DNA of 64,000 bases from Conchocele bisecta (lineage: Eukaryota > Mollusca > Bivalvia > Lucinida > Thyasiridae). A program made the position numbers and the translations under genes. How positions within the stretch are numbered: position 1 is the first letter of the stretch; every line of letters begins with the position of its first letter. The notes beneath the pieces are model-generated. The model worked only from the letters and a program-made list of their open reading frames with translations, ran no database searches and was not told where the DNA came from. The stretch spans positions 40,665,840 through 40,729,839 of the forward strand of contig CM055265.1 in assembly GCA_029237695.1 (NCBI GenBank), in the 5' to 3' direction. Shown here one piece after another: positions 1 through 9,696 of the stretch.

Positions 1-32
1 ATTTCTAATTTTAGTTTTTATTATTCATACTC

Positions 33-182
33 ACCTGAATGGTTGCAAACAGATAGGTTGCTATGAAATCGTCCTAATAATAAAAATCTGCCTACTCTAA
101 TCACTCAAATAACCCACCATAGACCATTCCGCTCTACCCACAGCCAATTGGCTAGTCCGCTATTTAAACTCCTCCTATTATT
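33..182 (-). repeat. 3' inverted terminal repeat of the DIRS-like element
   Basis: This stretch is the exact reverse complement of 6648-6797 as far as I can check by eye. It starts at ACCTGAATGGTTGCAA and ends at CTCCTATTATT. The sequence outside it (1-32) differs from the outer extension of the other repeat, which is the split arrangement typical of DIRS elements. Confidence 0.85.
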
Positions 183-311
183 GTTAGGTATACAGCTTCA
201 AAAAGTTAATCATTTCCATATGGAAATGAAACTGCTAGTAAAATAGCCTGAAGTATACTAAGTAGGGAGAAGATAAAACCATCAAGCGGGGACGGGAGGA
301 GGGTCTACCTT

Positions 312-398
312 ACCATTCAGGTGAGTATGAATAATAAAAACTAAAATTAGAAATAATTTTCCATTTTTATGTCTTCAAACTAACCTGAATGGTTGCAA
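312..398 (-). repeat. internal complementary region (ICR) of the DIRS-like element
   Basis: Positions 312-354 are the reverse complement of 1-43, and positions 364-398 are the reverse complement of 6782-6816. The nine bases between them, AATTTTCCA, would pair with the missing outermost left end. The block therefore reads as the two element ends joined together, as an ICR should. It lies inside a further imperfect hairpin (303-329 against 437-463), which could present the ICR in a loop. Confidence 0.8.
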
Positions 399-436
399 GA
401 ATTCGTAGTGATGGTGGGAGGTATTCTCACTACTCA

Positions 437-463
437 TACTCGACCGGAATGGTAAGGCAGATT
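437..463. repeat. outer hairpin arm flanking the ICR
   Basis: This is an imperfect reverse complement of 303-329: TCATACTC, then a GAATGGTAAGG core shared in inverted form with CCTTACCATTC. It encloses the ICR. Diverged by about four positions. Confidence 0.5.
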
Positions 464-2540
464 AAAAACCCTCAAAACAGACAAAAATATTTGGCCTAGG
501 TACAAACTTGGGTGTTACCTATATAGTAATAACATGGTCTCACCCTAGAATCATAGGGGCGCCCAAGCGGGCCCCCCCCTTTTCTACGAAAGTAGATGAG
601 AGGTGGATAAAGACAAGCACCACCACGCTAGTCTCGTAGACTGACTCGTAGACTCCAACCTGCTATACTTGGTTAGAACGCCGGAGAATACTCATGGTAT
701 AGCTGCTGCTACCAGACGAAGCCCTGGCGAATGTAGTCGCCCGGCACTTCACACGCAATAGCTCAACTGAGATATACTCAAAGTCTATACATAGTCTCAT
801 GACGACACATGACTCGTACATATCGAGAACACAGTATAAAACGCCCTAAGCACTAAGGTCATCCTAACAAGCAAGTGCTGAGGAGTTAAACTGGCCCTAA
901 AGCCAGATCAAAACCTATACCAGGGTTTGACACTAACTTTTGACCCAGGGATTCCGCAGCATGGACATCCCTATTGTTACATTATGTTGAATGGGATTTT
1001 CTTGAAAATGCAGTGATTCCTCCTACAAAACAGGGATCCTCGGGATCCGGGACACTGCGAGTGTCGACCCCTGTATACCTATAAACCCATGTATAGTAGA
1101 CAAAGAGAATAGAATCATTAACCCAAAGTGAAACACTATCCTTTTGCAACAACACTGCTACAAACTAGATAGGTAGCCTCGCCCTAATTGAAACATGTAC
1201 AAAACAATGCTCCTGGGCCAGCGTGATGAACCGTAAGAACCATAGATCACCACAGATCCCCGTTCATCAACAAAAGCAAGTGAAGTTCATCGAGCGGTGA
1301 GTCACACTTACCAACCCCCAGGATTCCACTGGGACTGTAAAGACAACAACCGAATAATCGGGTAATCAGAAAAAATCGCAGACTATCGCGAACAGGTAGA
1401 TCCAAACAGCCTCCTAAACTTGATGCTACCGGCTGATAAACCCACAACTGCACCCGCTGCTACTAACGGACCCAGTTCTTAAACATCTCCCTGAGATGCC
1501 AACCCCATGTCGGTCACATGAGGAACATGGAGAGAAAAGGGGGTTACTTTCCGGAACACCACATATGTATTCCGGAACACAAATCAGTACTCACTTATAT
1601 GCATAAAATAAGTTAAATATAGCCTTGGCCCAAGTTTCGGCTACCATGAGCACCCGAATAACTACAATAACACTGATTGCAAGACGCAAAAACATCACCG
1701 CGCTGTGACAGGACCAAATTGGGCCATGTCTCGCTGTAATCATAGATGAACAGATGTGTTGTCCTAACTTCTTCCGATAAAACAATCCCCAAATACGTTG
1801 GCTGCACGCTTAGATCAGACATTATACGAATTACGTGATGAATAAATCAATATCTCTGAGCGCTGGAATATCAAATGGTAATCGCCTAGACGAATATGAT
1901 TACGGGTAAATAAAACAATAGGATTATTGGCAGAATTGTATTTAAACGAAATAATTATATCCAGATATACCCGCGCCGATCAAAAATCGTACTTTTAATT
2001 GTAATCCGTACTACCGTCTATCTAACGTATTTCCCGGAATAAATACGGAAAAATCGTAACAGTTGGCAGTTACGCATCTCCTGCCAGTGCAGAGAGCGAT
2101 CATAGAAAGAAGTTGAGACTACATGCCCCTCGTGCATTTAGGGCCTAAACAACTCAGCTGCAGAACCACTTACTGTAGAATAAACTCAAGTAATGGCCCT
2201 ATCTATCCAACGGAAGACAAAGGATTGCGATACCTCCCGTTGGCTTAAAATTGGTAATAAGAAACTTTACGGTCGGACCGGATGTCCTAATTCTTCCGAA
2301 CCTAATGCTTCATCGCACGGACTGGACAGAAAGTGTGAACCACTGTCGCTGACAGGCGTGACGGAGGGAGGCCCGAACCACAACTGATTCCAGATCATGT
2401 GAGAAGGGATAAAGTATCTGAGGGAGAAATCTCGGTTCATAGGAGAAACTGCTGATGTGTAAACAGTAGTGTGCTTCTATTTAACACAATTAACATTTTG
2501 AAATACCCAATTGCTTCAGAAATGATGGAGTGACAACAGC
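464..2540 (-). other. 3' interior of the DIRS-like element, no recognisable coding
   Basis: In DIRS elements the RNase H, methyltransferase-like and tyrosine recombinase regions would lie here. I see only short broken frames. A 68-codon minus-strand frame at 1453-1247 contains GVGKCDSPLDE and could be a degraded RNase H segment, but I would not call it. Near 555-590 there is a G/C homopolymer-rich patch. A recombinase His-x-x-Arg box was not found by eye. Confidence 0.4.
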
Positions 2541-2544
2541 ATGT

Positions 2545-2762
2545 TGTATATACAGTCGATACGCGTTATGTCGACATTGCTTACATCGATATACCTGCTT
2601 ATGTCGATGTACGCTAGTGGTCCCGGCCGAACTGCTATATAAACTCATACATTACATACCTGATATAACGATATCGGAAATGTCGATATTTCGTTTATAT
2701 CGATGTGGAAAACAAGTCCCGATGGTATAATTCCTACACATTATACTGTAATGTCGATATGC
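2545..2762. repeat. cluster of TGTCGATAT-like short motifs
   Basis: About eight copies of a degenerate ATGTCGATAT / ACATCGATAT motif occur within 220 bases, in both orientations. They include matches near 2555, 2570, 2584, 2602, 2667, 2680, 2696 and 2751. The cluster lies inside the DIRS-like element between the decayed coding parts. Function unknown. It could be a protein-binding cluster or a relic minisatellite. Confidence 0.5.
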
Positions 2763-3862
2763 AATTTGAACAGCGGGCGTCGTAAAGTCTGGTCAAACTT
2801 AATTGGCACAGGTAAGTTTTTCACACATACAAAGTGATCAAAACATGCCGCCGGTAACCGTGTTACAATCGCGGAATACCGTCAAAGCCGACCACGTAAG
2901 CCGTGGTCAACCAATTAACGACAGTGTGACGTGAAATCACAAAAATACTCTTGTTAATAGCCAATTTATTTGCCGGACATGAATCGAGCCGTAAATGCCA
3001 TAATCATTAACGGACGCTTGTTTATAATAATTACAATTTGAGTGAATAACATGCGATCTTATAAACACGAACAGTTGGTATCTCAAATCACTTCCTTAGC
3101 AATGTCCAACATGCAGTACATGGGTCCGAAGTTATACTGGAATGAGTAAATTGAAAAGTCCGAATCGGTACGTGGGTGCAAACAGTGGAAAAAAAAATAA
3201 AACCGACGTTTGAGCCTTGCCGCAACAAATCCACAAATGGATACCCCCATCCGGACAAGATAGCACTGGACACCAACGGATGCAGAAGCCATTCCGTCAG
3301 AACCGGAGATGACCGCAGAAACCATAACCACCTGTCCGTGCAGAACAGAATCCGCCGCTGTCAACCCCCGGAACACTGCCAAAAGCTAAAACATGTTGAT
3401 GTGTCCCTGAGTTTCCTGCACTGACCAACCCGAAACACACCGATGTAGGGGCTCCAAATGAGCCCCCCAGCCTTCTCACGACGCGACTGTGGACAGAAAG
3501 CGAGTAGGAGGATGTAACACTATGGGAAATCCCTGTAGGAACCAGACCTCCACTGCCCACCATCTGATACAACGTAGGAAGATGGTGATCCTAGGCAGAG
3601 ACCGAACCAAAGGATCGGGGTGCGGCCTCCATAGCCCTAGTAAGTAATACTGGAGGTCGCAGACATAACCTTCCCCTATTCTGCACCCCGAAAGTCCAGG
3701 AGTGCAGAAATTTCCTAGCTGACAGAGAACCTCTGACCAGTACCCGGAAACTAAATCAAGATGCCACGCACCCTGTCCAAAGGTACTATGATGACTGATA
3801 GATCGGTCAATAAGCTCATTCCCACCTAAGAAAAATCCTGTGTGGGAACCAACTACGACTAC

Positions 3863-4028
3863 TCTAGATAGGAAAAGAACCTAGAAGAGTAACAAACCCC
3901 ATACCACCGCCAGATACCGTATCACACGGAACTAAAAGACACAATACTCGGAAACAACTTAAACTTCGAGAGCATCTGCGGAAGGGCACGTGGAAGTACG
4001 AGACCCGCAGATCTATGGAAACAACCCA
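3863..4028 (-). pseudogene. decayed DIRS reverse transcriptase fragment
   Basis: The minus-strand frame reads WVVSIDLRVSYFHVPF followed by further residues up to a stop at 3863-3865. This resembles the RT motif-A region of DIRS/Ngaro-type elements, whose consensus is roughly 'W-x-V-S-x-D-L-x-D-A-Y-F-H-V-P-I'. The second catalytic-region aspartate (DAY) is replaced by VS, so the copy would be inactive. Farther downstream, near 3720-3770, a frame reads HLDLVSGYW where a YLDDW box would be expected, which again looks degraded. The identification rests on one motif read by eye plus its correct position between gag and the ICR. Confidence 0.55.
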
Positions 4029-4222
4029 GTCTACCGGGCAAATGGCGCTCCGACCACGTCCCGAACTTCCTCTATAGCACTATACTTCAAGAGAGAGACT
4101 CTACTTAACCCTTGAAAATACCCCCGTCAGGGGAAACGACCCCACAGGAGGTAGACAAGAAGGAGCAGCAGGAGGGACCATCGGTACCGTAGCTGCCCTT
4201 TGGCGTTCGATCGCACAATTTA

Positions 4223-4452
4223 TCAGAGGTCAAAAGAGGCGAACGAAGCAAAACTATGGCAGGACCGTTCAAGAAAAAACGAGCCGGCTATCACTGCGTC
4301 TCACCTGGACAAGAGCATGTCCATAGAAAACTCCAAAGACATGTTGACAAGAGGCTTAGCGGCACAAATCGCCGACTGAAGCACTGCGTCCAGAGACGAT
4401 GAATCATACTGATTCAAACATAAATCGAAAGTTGGCATAGCCACAATTGACT
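4223..4452 (-). pseudogene. decayed C-terminal gag-like segment of the DIRS-like element
   Basis: A minus-strand frame contains SIVAMPTFDLCLNQYDSS and continues into a typical alpha-helical gag style, then reads LLLSR, stop, DAVIAG. The in-frame TGA at 4301-4303 sits where DIRS gag proteins usually have an RRDA-like run, so a CGA to TGA (CpG decay) change explains it. A second stop ends the frame at 4223. Just upstream, the frame at 4638-4414 contains LRSPFLDKDAAAFGIS, probably the preceding part of the same protein after a frameshift. Confidence 0.5.
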
Positions 4453-4638
4453 TAACAGCCTACACCCATGCCTTCGCAAACGCGACCCAGGACCAGGAGC
4501 CGAAGATATCCCAAACGCTGCGGCATCCTTGTCCAGAAACGGAGATCTCAAAAACCATACCGCATAGAGGGGCATGTAGAACTTAGACCCCAGTGTGGTG
4601 ATCAAAGGTTTGGGCACTAGGAACCCCGCAGTGGCCAA
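4414..4638 (-). pseudogene. middle gag-like segment, frame-shifted
   Basis: This 74-codon frame includes FLRSPFLDKDAAAFGIS, which reads as a helical gag-like segment. It then shifts relative to the next segment (4452-4223). Both lie on the minus strand between the Cys/His part and the RT motif, consistent with one ancient ORF broken by indels. No independent gene is proposed. Confidence 0.4.
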
Positions 4639-4989
4639 ATCCTACCTAAAGCTCCCCAATGTACGTAACAAGAAGCCCTATTGTAGGAGAGAAATGAAAC
4701 CACGACAACTCCGGCAATTCCACCACCACCGAATCAGCCTACAACAGCCATCCGAGGAAGTACCCATATGGAAGGCTCCACTGGCAAAACCACCAGCTGT
4801 GAAAGAGCCGACAAACCCACTAAGTACTAGGACTTAGACAGGAACTCCAGAATCTTAGCCAACTGAACCATCATAACTCTATCGCGTGTCGAGTCCTGAA
4901 TATAGACTGGGAATTCGAACTCATATACACTCGAATAAAGAGCAGGCCAGACAAGTACGGAGCCAAAGCCCCACGAACACCCCGGTCAG

Positions 4990-5840
4990 AAATTGTTGCT
5001 ACCCCGGTGCCCGGTGCCCGGTGCCCGGTACCCGGTGCCTGCCCAGTGCCCGGTGCCCGGTGCCCGGTGCCCGTAACACAATACCGGCACCTCTCTTGCG
5101 AGAGTTTGGGTACGCTGTGACCGGGTGAATGTGATAAGCACCTGCCGCAGCAACCCTAGACTGGCAGTCATCTACCACATACGTGGAATCTGATTCAACA
5201 GAACTGTACTGTATCGTTCCAATTAGTATATGTACTGCCGAAGCTAGTACTACATGTAGAAGCCCTATACAACCGTCTCCTACGACGAACAGGAGAACGA
5301 GATCTAGATGAACCGGTTCCAAAACCTGAGAATGACCTCGAGGAAAAGGAAGAACAAGATCTAAACTCCGAACCCGAAATCGAAGAGCTAACCCAATCCC
5401 GACCTACGACGAGATCGACTTACGTGAACACGTAGAACGAAGACCAACCGAAGACAAGAACGTCTTCCTACCGGAAGCAGCAGGCTGTCCAGGGAGAGTC
5501 TGGTGCCCGGTGCCCGGTGTGTTGACGGTGCCCAGTAGCTGCCCGGTGCCGGTGGCTGCCGGTGGCTGCCCGGTGCCCGGTGCCCGGTTCAGTGCCCGGT
5601 GCCGGTGCCCTGGTGCCCGCTCGGTGACGGTGCCGGTGACAGAATGCCCGGTGACGGTGACATAACCGGTGCCCGCCCGGGTGCCCGGTGCCCCGGTGCC
5701 CGGTGGGACAATTAAACCGGTGCCCGGTGCACGGTGCCCGGTGCCCGGTGACATAAACCGGTGGGCCCGGTGCCCAGATGATCCCGGATTGCCCGGTGCC
5801 CGGGTACCCCGAGGGTGCCCGGTTGCCCGGTACCGGGCGC
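4990..5840. repeat. 7-bp CGGTGCC minisatellite
   Basis: CGGTGCC units occur in several blocks: about 5003-5075, 5500-5610, 5625-5755 and 5765-5840, with interspersed variants and short gaps. Because seven is not a multiple of three, 21 bp encode one heptapeptide, GTGHRAP on the minus strand and PGARCPV on the plus strand, in every frame. Stops are absent from the pure repeat. It accounts for the spurious frames on both strands here and interrupts the gag region of the DIRS-like element. GC content is far above the surroundings. Confidence 0.85.
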
Positions 5841-6443
5841 CTCTACTGAGAGAGGCTGGGTCAGCTTCGAACCGGGTGATATAGTATCAAGAACCGGCCG
5901 AAGCAACCCTGTGATAGGTATAGCTCTATGGGAACCGGGTGATATGTGATCAGGCACCGGACCCAGCAGCCCGGTATCCCCTGTATGGATCACCGGCCTA
6001 TCACTTGAGGAAAGTTTCGAAGTCAGAGAACCTGACCGAACTTTCTCAACATAACCAGATCCCCCCGATGGAGGGATCCCCTCTGACACAACCTCCGAAA
6101 CCTCGGACGGTTCCACTGCTCCCAAGAGCTGAGACGCGGACACAGACTTCTTCGGACGTGAGGTATGGGACCTACGAGACCCAGCCTTTCCCCACGTCGA
6201 ATCCGTCCAACGGACAGACAAATCACATGGCCTCTCTTTGCAACACCTGCAACAGGCAAAGCACCTGTCCGTATGGGTATCCCAAAGAGAAGTCATGTGT
6301 CCACACGCAGCGCGTGATTGCGGCATGCTAACAAGTATGTATAACAAAACCTGATAGAAGAAACGCAAAAACGCTACAAAAAATGTGTCACGGGAGCGAA
6401 TCCACTTTGGGACGAACCCGTTAGGGTTACGAATCGCGTACAC
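5712..6443 (-). CDS. gag-like N-terminal ORF of the DIRS-like element
   Basis: The 243-residue frame starts at an ATG at 6443. A more natural start may be the Met of MPQSRAACGHM, about residue 60. The segment CGHMTSLWDTHTDRCFACC, followed by KERPCDLSVRWTDSTW, has the C-x2-H, W-D-x-H-x3-C-x2-C and distant C/W spacing that I associate with the Cys-rich box of DIRS-type ORF1 (gag-like) proteins in molluscs. A basic stretch (SRRSHTSRPKKS) follows. The C-terminal half runs into the 7-bp minisatellite and ends as GTGH/RAP repeats, so the natural protein is truncated. The role would be RNA packaging in the retrotransposon particle. Confidence 0.5.
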   Translation of the reverse strand: MYAIRNPNGFVPKWIRSRDTFFVAFLRFFYQVLLYILVSMPQSRAACGHMTSLWDTHTDRCFACCRCCKERPCDLSVRWTDSTWGKAGSRRSHTSRPKKSVSASQLLGAVEPSEVSEVVSEGIPPSGGSGYVEKVRSGSLTSKLSSSDRPVIHTGDTGLLGPVPDHISPGSHRAIPITGLLRPVLDTISPGSKLTQPLSVEAPGTGQPGTLGVPGHRAIRDHLGTGPTGLCHRAPGTVHRAPV

Positions 6444-6647
6444 GCGAAAATATGTGACACAAAGTAAAACACCGTGAAAAACCCCAAAAAATGCAATGGA
6501 GAATAATCACGTAACACACAAGAGTGATAATAATATGTACTGAACGAAATATAATGACAAATACGGCACAATACACGGCAGAAATTCAAAATAAGCACGA
6601 AATAAAGAGAGAGACAAAATATACCTGCACTCTTGATAGCGTCCTAA

Positions 6648-6797
6648 AATAATAGGAGGAGTTTAAATAGCGGACTAGCCAATTGGCTGTGGGTAGAGCG
6701 GAATGGTCTATGGTGGGTTATTTGAGTGATTAGAGTAGGCAGATTTTTATTATTAGGACGATTTCATAGCAACCTATCTGTTTGCAACCATTCAGGT
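6648..6797 (-). repeat. 5' inverted terminal repeat of the DIRS-like element
   Basis: Exact inverted partner of 33-182. It lies upstream of the gag-like frame in element orientation. Its outer extension (6798-6816, reading out to GACATAAAAA) is unique to this end and is repeated in inverted form at 364-383. It would be expected to hold the element's transcription start, though I see no clear core promoter. Confidence 0.85.
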
Positions 6798-6815
6798 TAG
6801 TTTGAAGACATAAAA

Positions 6816-6838
6816 AAGCAAACAGTGTTTGCTTTTTG
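6816..6838. repeat. short hairpin at the outer edge of the DIRS-like element
   Basis: AAAGCAAACA followed by GTGTTTGCTTTTT forms a near-perfect stem starting exactly where similarity to the ICR ends. It probably belongs to the flanking host DNA. Confidence 0.5.
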
Positions 6839-7509
6839 CAGCTCAACTAAGTACATTTTCAACTTCATTATAGTATTTTCACTACTCAATTTGAAAATAA
6901 ATGCGTATTTTCACATTGCCGTGAGTATTTTGTACTCCCACTTTTCATAATCAATGCGTATTCTGCTAAATAAGTGCGTAAAATATGCCAATACACACCT
7001 TATCTGGAGCTCTGTAAATATATACAACATAAGAATAACAAGAAGGTTTGATGGAGGATGTACCGCTCAAAACATTAAAGTAAATTTCTAAGTCATTTGA
7101 CCTTTGCCTTGTGCACAGTGGCCATGTGGGTGGGCTATAGAGGGAATGAAAATATGAATGATGATAAATAAGAATATAAAATTTCATGCCAATCTGACTT
7201 ACGGTAACAGTGATAGTCGTTAGACGAAAACTTCAACACAAATCCGGGACAGGCAGATGGACAAACTTACCGTGTTGTGACCTTTTTCTGCTCTATGACC
7301 TGCTTAGCAACGGCCAGGAAGCTCATCTTCATTTTGCTATTCATTGTCCACCTAATATATATCCCGATCAATTGCTCACTTGTCCGATCAATTGCTCACT
7401 TGTCCGTCACATCAATATTGTCCATATATGTATATTCCAAACCAGTCAATCAATCACTTGCTTGTCCCAGCACTATCAATATTGTCACTCAACAAGCACG
7501 ATGCATGAT

Positions 7510-7704
7510 TTAACCCTTACAATGCTGAATTAAAATTTGTTGACTGCTGTTTATTTTGTATTCTCCATTTTTCTCATTAAAATATGATTTTGACAGCATT
7601 TTGGAAATGATTCTAAAGTGCTGTCGAACCATATTTTATTGAGAAAGAAGAAAAATAAATTGACAGCAGACGACAGTTTACGTTTCCCGCACTCTAAGGG
7701 TTAA
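7510..7704. mobile_element. palindromic TTAA MITE, family 1 (piggyBac-like ends)
   Basis: Family 1 copies are 180-270 bp, start TTAACCCTTA and end TAAGGGTTAA. They carry GTCTGCTGTTTATTTT and its complement just inside, and fold around a centre such as ATCATTTCCAATGGAAATGAT with arms TTTGACAGCACTTTAGA. TTAA targets and CCC-starting ends fit piggyBac-type mobilisation. No coding capacity. This copy keeps both ends; the left half of its centre has lost the GAATCATTTCC portion. Confidence 0.75.
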
Positions 7705-7719
7705 AGTAAAACGTAATAC

Positions 7720-7931
7720 TTAACCCTTAAAAGGTGGGAAACAATTACTGTACTGTCATCTGCTGTTTTACAATTTTAACTCATTATATAAAAAAACACA
7801 TGTTTTGGCAGCACATGAGAATCATCGATATCGGGAGACAAGTCTCATGTACTGGTTTTCATAAAGAGATATTGAAAATAAGACAAACACAGCAGATGAC
7901 ATAATTCTAATCCAGCGTTGCAAGTGTTAAC
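7720..7931. mobile_element. TTAA MITE family 1, subtype B
   Basis: Subtype B has the same outer ends but a centre built on GGCAGCACATGAGAATC and its partial complement, and a GAAATATTGAAAATAAAAC segment. It lies 15 bp after the previous copy. The right end reads GCAAGTGTTAA, a variant of TAAGGGTTAA. Confidence 0.65.
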
Positions 7932-7984
7932 AAGACTCCTCCATTTGCACAGATAAATGTTTGATTATAACCAAATTCAACCGT

Positions 7985-8060
7985 TTTGTTTTTTTAAGAA
8001 TTAAGACAAAAATGAAAAACAGCGGACGACACTTTGCGTCTACAGTGTAGTGAGGGTTGA
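7985..8060. mobile_element. TTAA MITE family 1, subtype B, right half only
   Basis: The segment TTTTTTAAGAATTAAGACAA, then GAAAAACAGCGGACGACA, then GTAGTGAGGGTT matches the outer third of subtype B. The rest is missing. Confidence 0.55.
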
Positions 8061-8351
8061 GAAGGCAACATGTGAATTACACACCGTGACAACCGGTTAC
8101 ACACCAATTACGTTTGAAGCATGCAGTTCCAAAAGAAACCGACATTAAAAATGCAATTCACATACAGTGACTATATTAACTATTTGTAATTCATTTTGTT
8201 GGCGTTTTTTGCATGACATAGAGTTGTATAGACGATAATAGAATTAAATTATAAAGGCCATGTTTAATAAAGTGCGTTTTATTGATCATAAAATCTGCAA
8301 ATATACAAGCTCATTAATTCTTTGCATGCTGGGAAATTTGTGGGCTATAAA

Positions 8352-8583
8352 TAGTTAAAAAATAGCGGACGACAATTCATTGTATTTTCTATTATTTCTC
8401 CCTATAAATATCATGTCTTGGAATTTCATTAGAATTGCGTCCTCTTGGAATTTCATTAGAATTGCGTCCAGAGGACACAATTTTAATAAAATTCCAAGAC
8501 ATATTTACAGAGAGAAATAAGAAACAATTACTCATAATTTGTTGGATGTTATTGTCACCGGCCGCTAGCATCCAAAGAGTTAA
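8352..8583. mobile_element. diverged palindromic TTAA MITE
   Basis: It starts GTTAAAAAATAGCGGACGAC and ends CATCCAAAGAGTTAA. The interior palindrome is distinct from family 1 (CTTGGAATTTCATTAGAATT, with its complement ending TTCCAAGACAT). Within it, TCTTGGAATTTCATTAGAAT is tandemly duplicated at about 8415-8465. Confidence 0.55.
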
Positions 8584-8595
8584 AAAATCAGGTTG

Positions 8596-8756
8596 TGAGT
8601 TAATCCTTAGAATGTCGGAAGCAAACATTTCCATCTGCCCTTGTTTCATAGTACCCCCTTTTCTCTACAAAACATGGTTTGACAGCACTTGAGAATCATT
8701 TCCAATACAAATGATCGCAGGTGTTGTCAAATCACGATTATGAGAAACAAGAAACG
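8596..8756. mobile_element. TTAA MITE family 1, truncated
   Basis: It starts TTAATCCTTAGAATG and has the TTTGACAGCACTTGAGAATC arm and a weak complementary arm. The right end is lost near GAAACGAAGG. Confidence 0.5.
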
Positions 8757-8824
8757 AAGGCCACGAAGGCCAGGTTTTTTCCAAGCATGGACACTTGGAT
8801 AACATAATTATACCCACTTTTTGT

Positions 8825-9020
8825 AGACTAGATGGCCGTGGCCTGCATGTCGCGCCTTGGGGCGAGGCATGGACACTAAAAAAATAGATATAGTAGATGG
8901 AAAAACTTTAACGAAAAAACTTTAACCGGACACACGGACGTACGGACGGACGGACGGACGGACGTATGCCAAAATGCCGACGATATCGCGCTTTCCGCAA
9001 GCGGGTGCGACAATGATGAT
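8825..9020 (+). repeat. array-associated module with GGAC microsatellite
   Basis: The module GACTAGATGGCCGYGGCCTG ... GACACTAAAAAAATAGATAT runs into AACCGGACACACG, a GACG/GGAC microsatellite (8936-8965) and CGCTTTCCGCAAGCGGGTGC, which contains a perfect hairpin CTTTCCGCAAGCGGG. The same module recurs at 10740-10930, and its end recurs at 13440-13510, so it delimits blocks of the large array. Confidence 0.6.
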
Positions 9021-9660
9021 AAACACCCATGTGAAGTATCAAGGTAATGGGAGAAGCAGTTGCAGAGATATAGTACACGAAAAAACTTTAACAAATAAAT
9101 TCAAAGTAATTTGACCTTGACATTGCGCACAGGGGCCGCACGGTTGGGGGTTAGAATGAAAATATGGACGATGATAAACACCCATGTGAAGTTTCAAGGT
9201 AATGGGCGAAGCAGTTGCAGAGATATAGTATAACGAAAAAGTTCTAACCAAAAAATTCAACCAGACGTACGTTAAAAAGTTAACGTTGAAAATGGCTATG
9301 TCAATTACGTAGAAATAATAGGTGAAGGTAAAAAAATGGTCACATGTTGGATAGTTGTATGTGGTAGGCACCCCTTGGTTATGAAGCTGTGAAAGTTTGG
9401 TGGTCCTAGGTGGTACAGTACCAAAGAAATGGACTTAAACACGAAAACTTAACATTGAAAATGCGAAAACTTAACATTGAAAATGGCTAAGTCGACTGCG
9501 CGGAAAAAATGGGTGAAGTTAAAAAACAAGTAACATGTTGGATAGTGATATGTGGTGGGAACCCCTTGATTATGAAGCTGTGAAAGTTTGGTGGTCCTAG
9601 TTGTTACAGTAACAAAGAAATGGACTCAAACACGAAAACTTAACATTGATTGTGGACGCC
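9020..9660 (+). repeat. degenerate units of the array family
   Basis: Two units contain GATGATAAACACCCATGTGA, GGCGAAGCAGTTGCAGAGAT and TTTGACCTTGACATTG, as in the main array. They are followed by two tandem copies of a different 170-bp unit (9290-9480 and 9480-9655) containing TGAAAGTTTGGTGGTCCTAG. Confidence 0.6.
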
Positions 9661-9696
9661 GCCCGCCCGCCCGGCTTTCGCCAATCCAATAGCCTG

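Larger units (their letters stand above)
1..6816 (-). mobile_element. DIRS-like (tyrosine recombinase order) retrotransposon, decayed
   Basis: Both ends carry an identical 150-bp inverted repeat (33-182 and 6648-6797), each with a different outer extension. An internal block at 312-398 is complementary to the left outer end (1-43) and then to the right outer end (6782-6816). Split inverted repeats plus an internal complementary region next to the 3' repeat are the hallmark of DIRS elements. The block serves as template for closing the circular DNA intermediate. Protein remnants on the minus strand follow the expected order: a gag-like Cys/His segment (6443-5712), a later gag segment (4452-4223), then a reverse transcriptase motif (4028-3863). 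The recombinase expected at about 500-2500 is not recognisable. The left end probably begins some nine bases before the window. Identical repeats with broken frames suggest recent copying by another element's enzymes, or a recently made but defective copy. Confidence 0.75.
7209..7983 (+). repeat. direct duplication, copy 1
   Basis: From about TAGTCGTTAGACGAAAACTT to ACCAAATTCAAC this segment repeats at 13938-14695 with a few percent divergence. Both copies include two palindromic TTAA MITEs in the same places, so the MITEs predate the duplication. Copy 1 has an extra tandem 'CGATCAATTGCTCACTTGTC' not present in copy 2. The two copies bracket about 6 kb holding the array at 10.74-13.45 kb. Confidence 0.8.

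Noticed and set aside
1247..1453. 68-codon minus frame as DIRS RNase H
   Set aside because: GVGKCDSPLDE is only vaguely reminiscent of the conserved core; no catalytic residues could be placed.
5404..5754. Minus-strand frame of 116 codons rich in GTGHRAP, plus overlapping plus-strand frames
   Set aside because: Produced by the 7-bp minisatellite, which has no stops in any frame.
8936..8965. GACGGACGG runs (also 10100, 23570, 45438, 58573) as telomere-like DNA
   Set aside because: They are short array-terminal microsatellites, not TTAGGG-type repeats.
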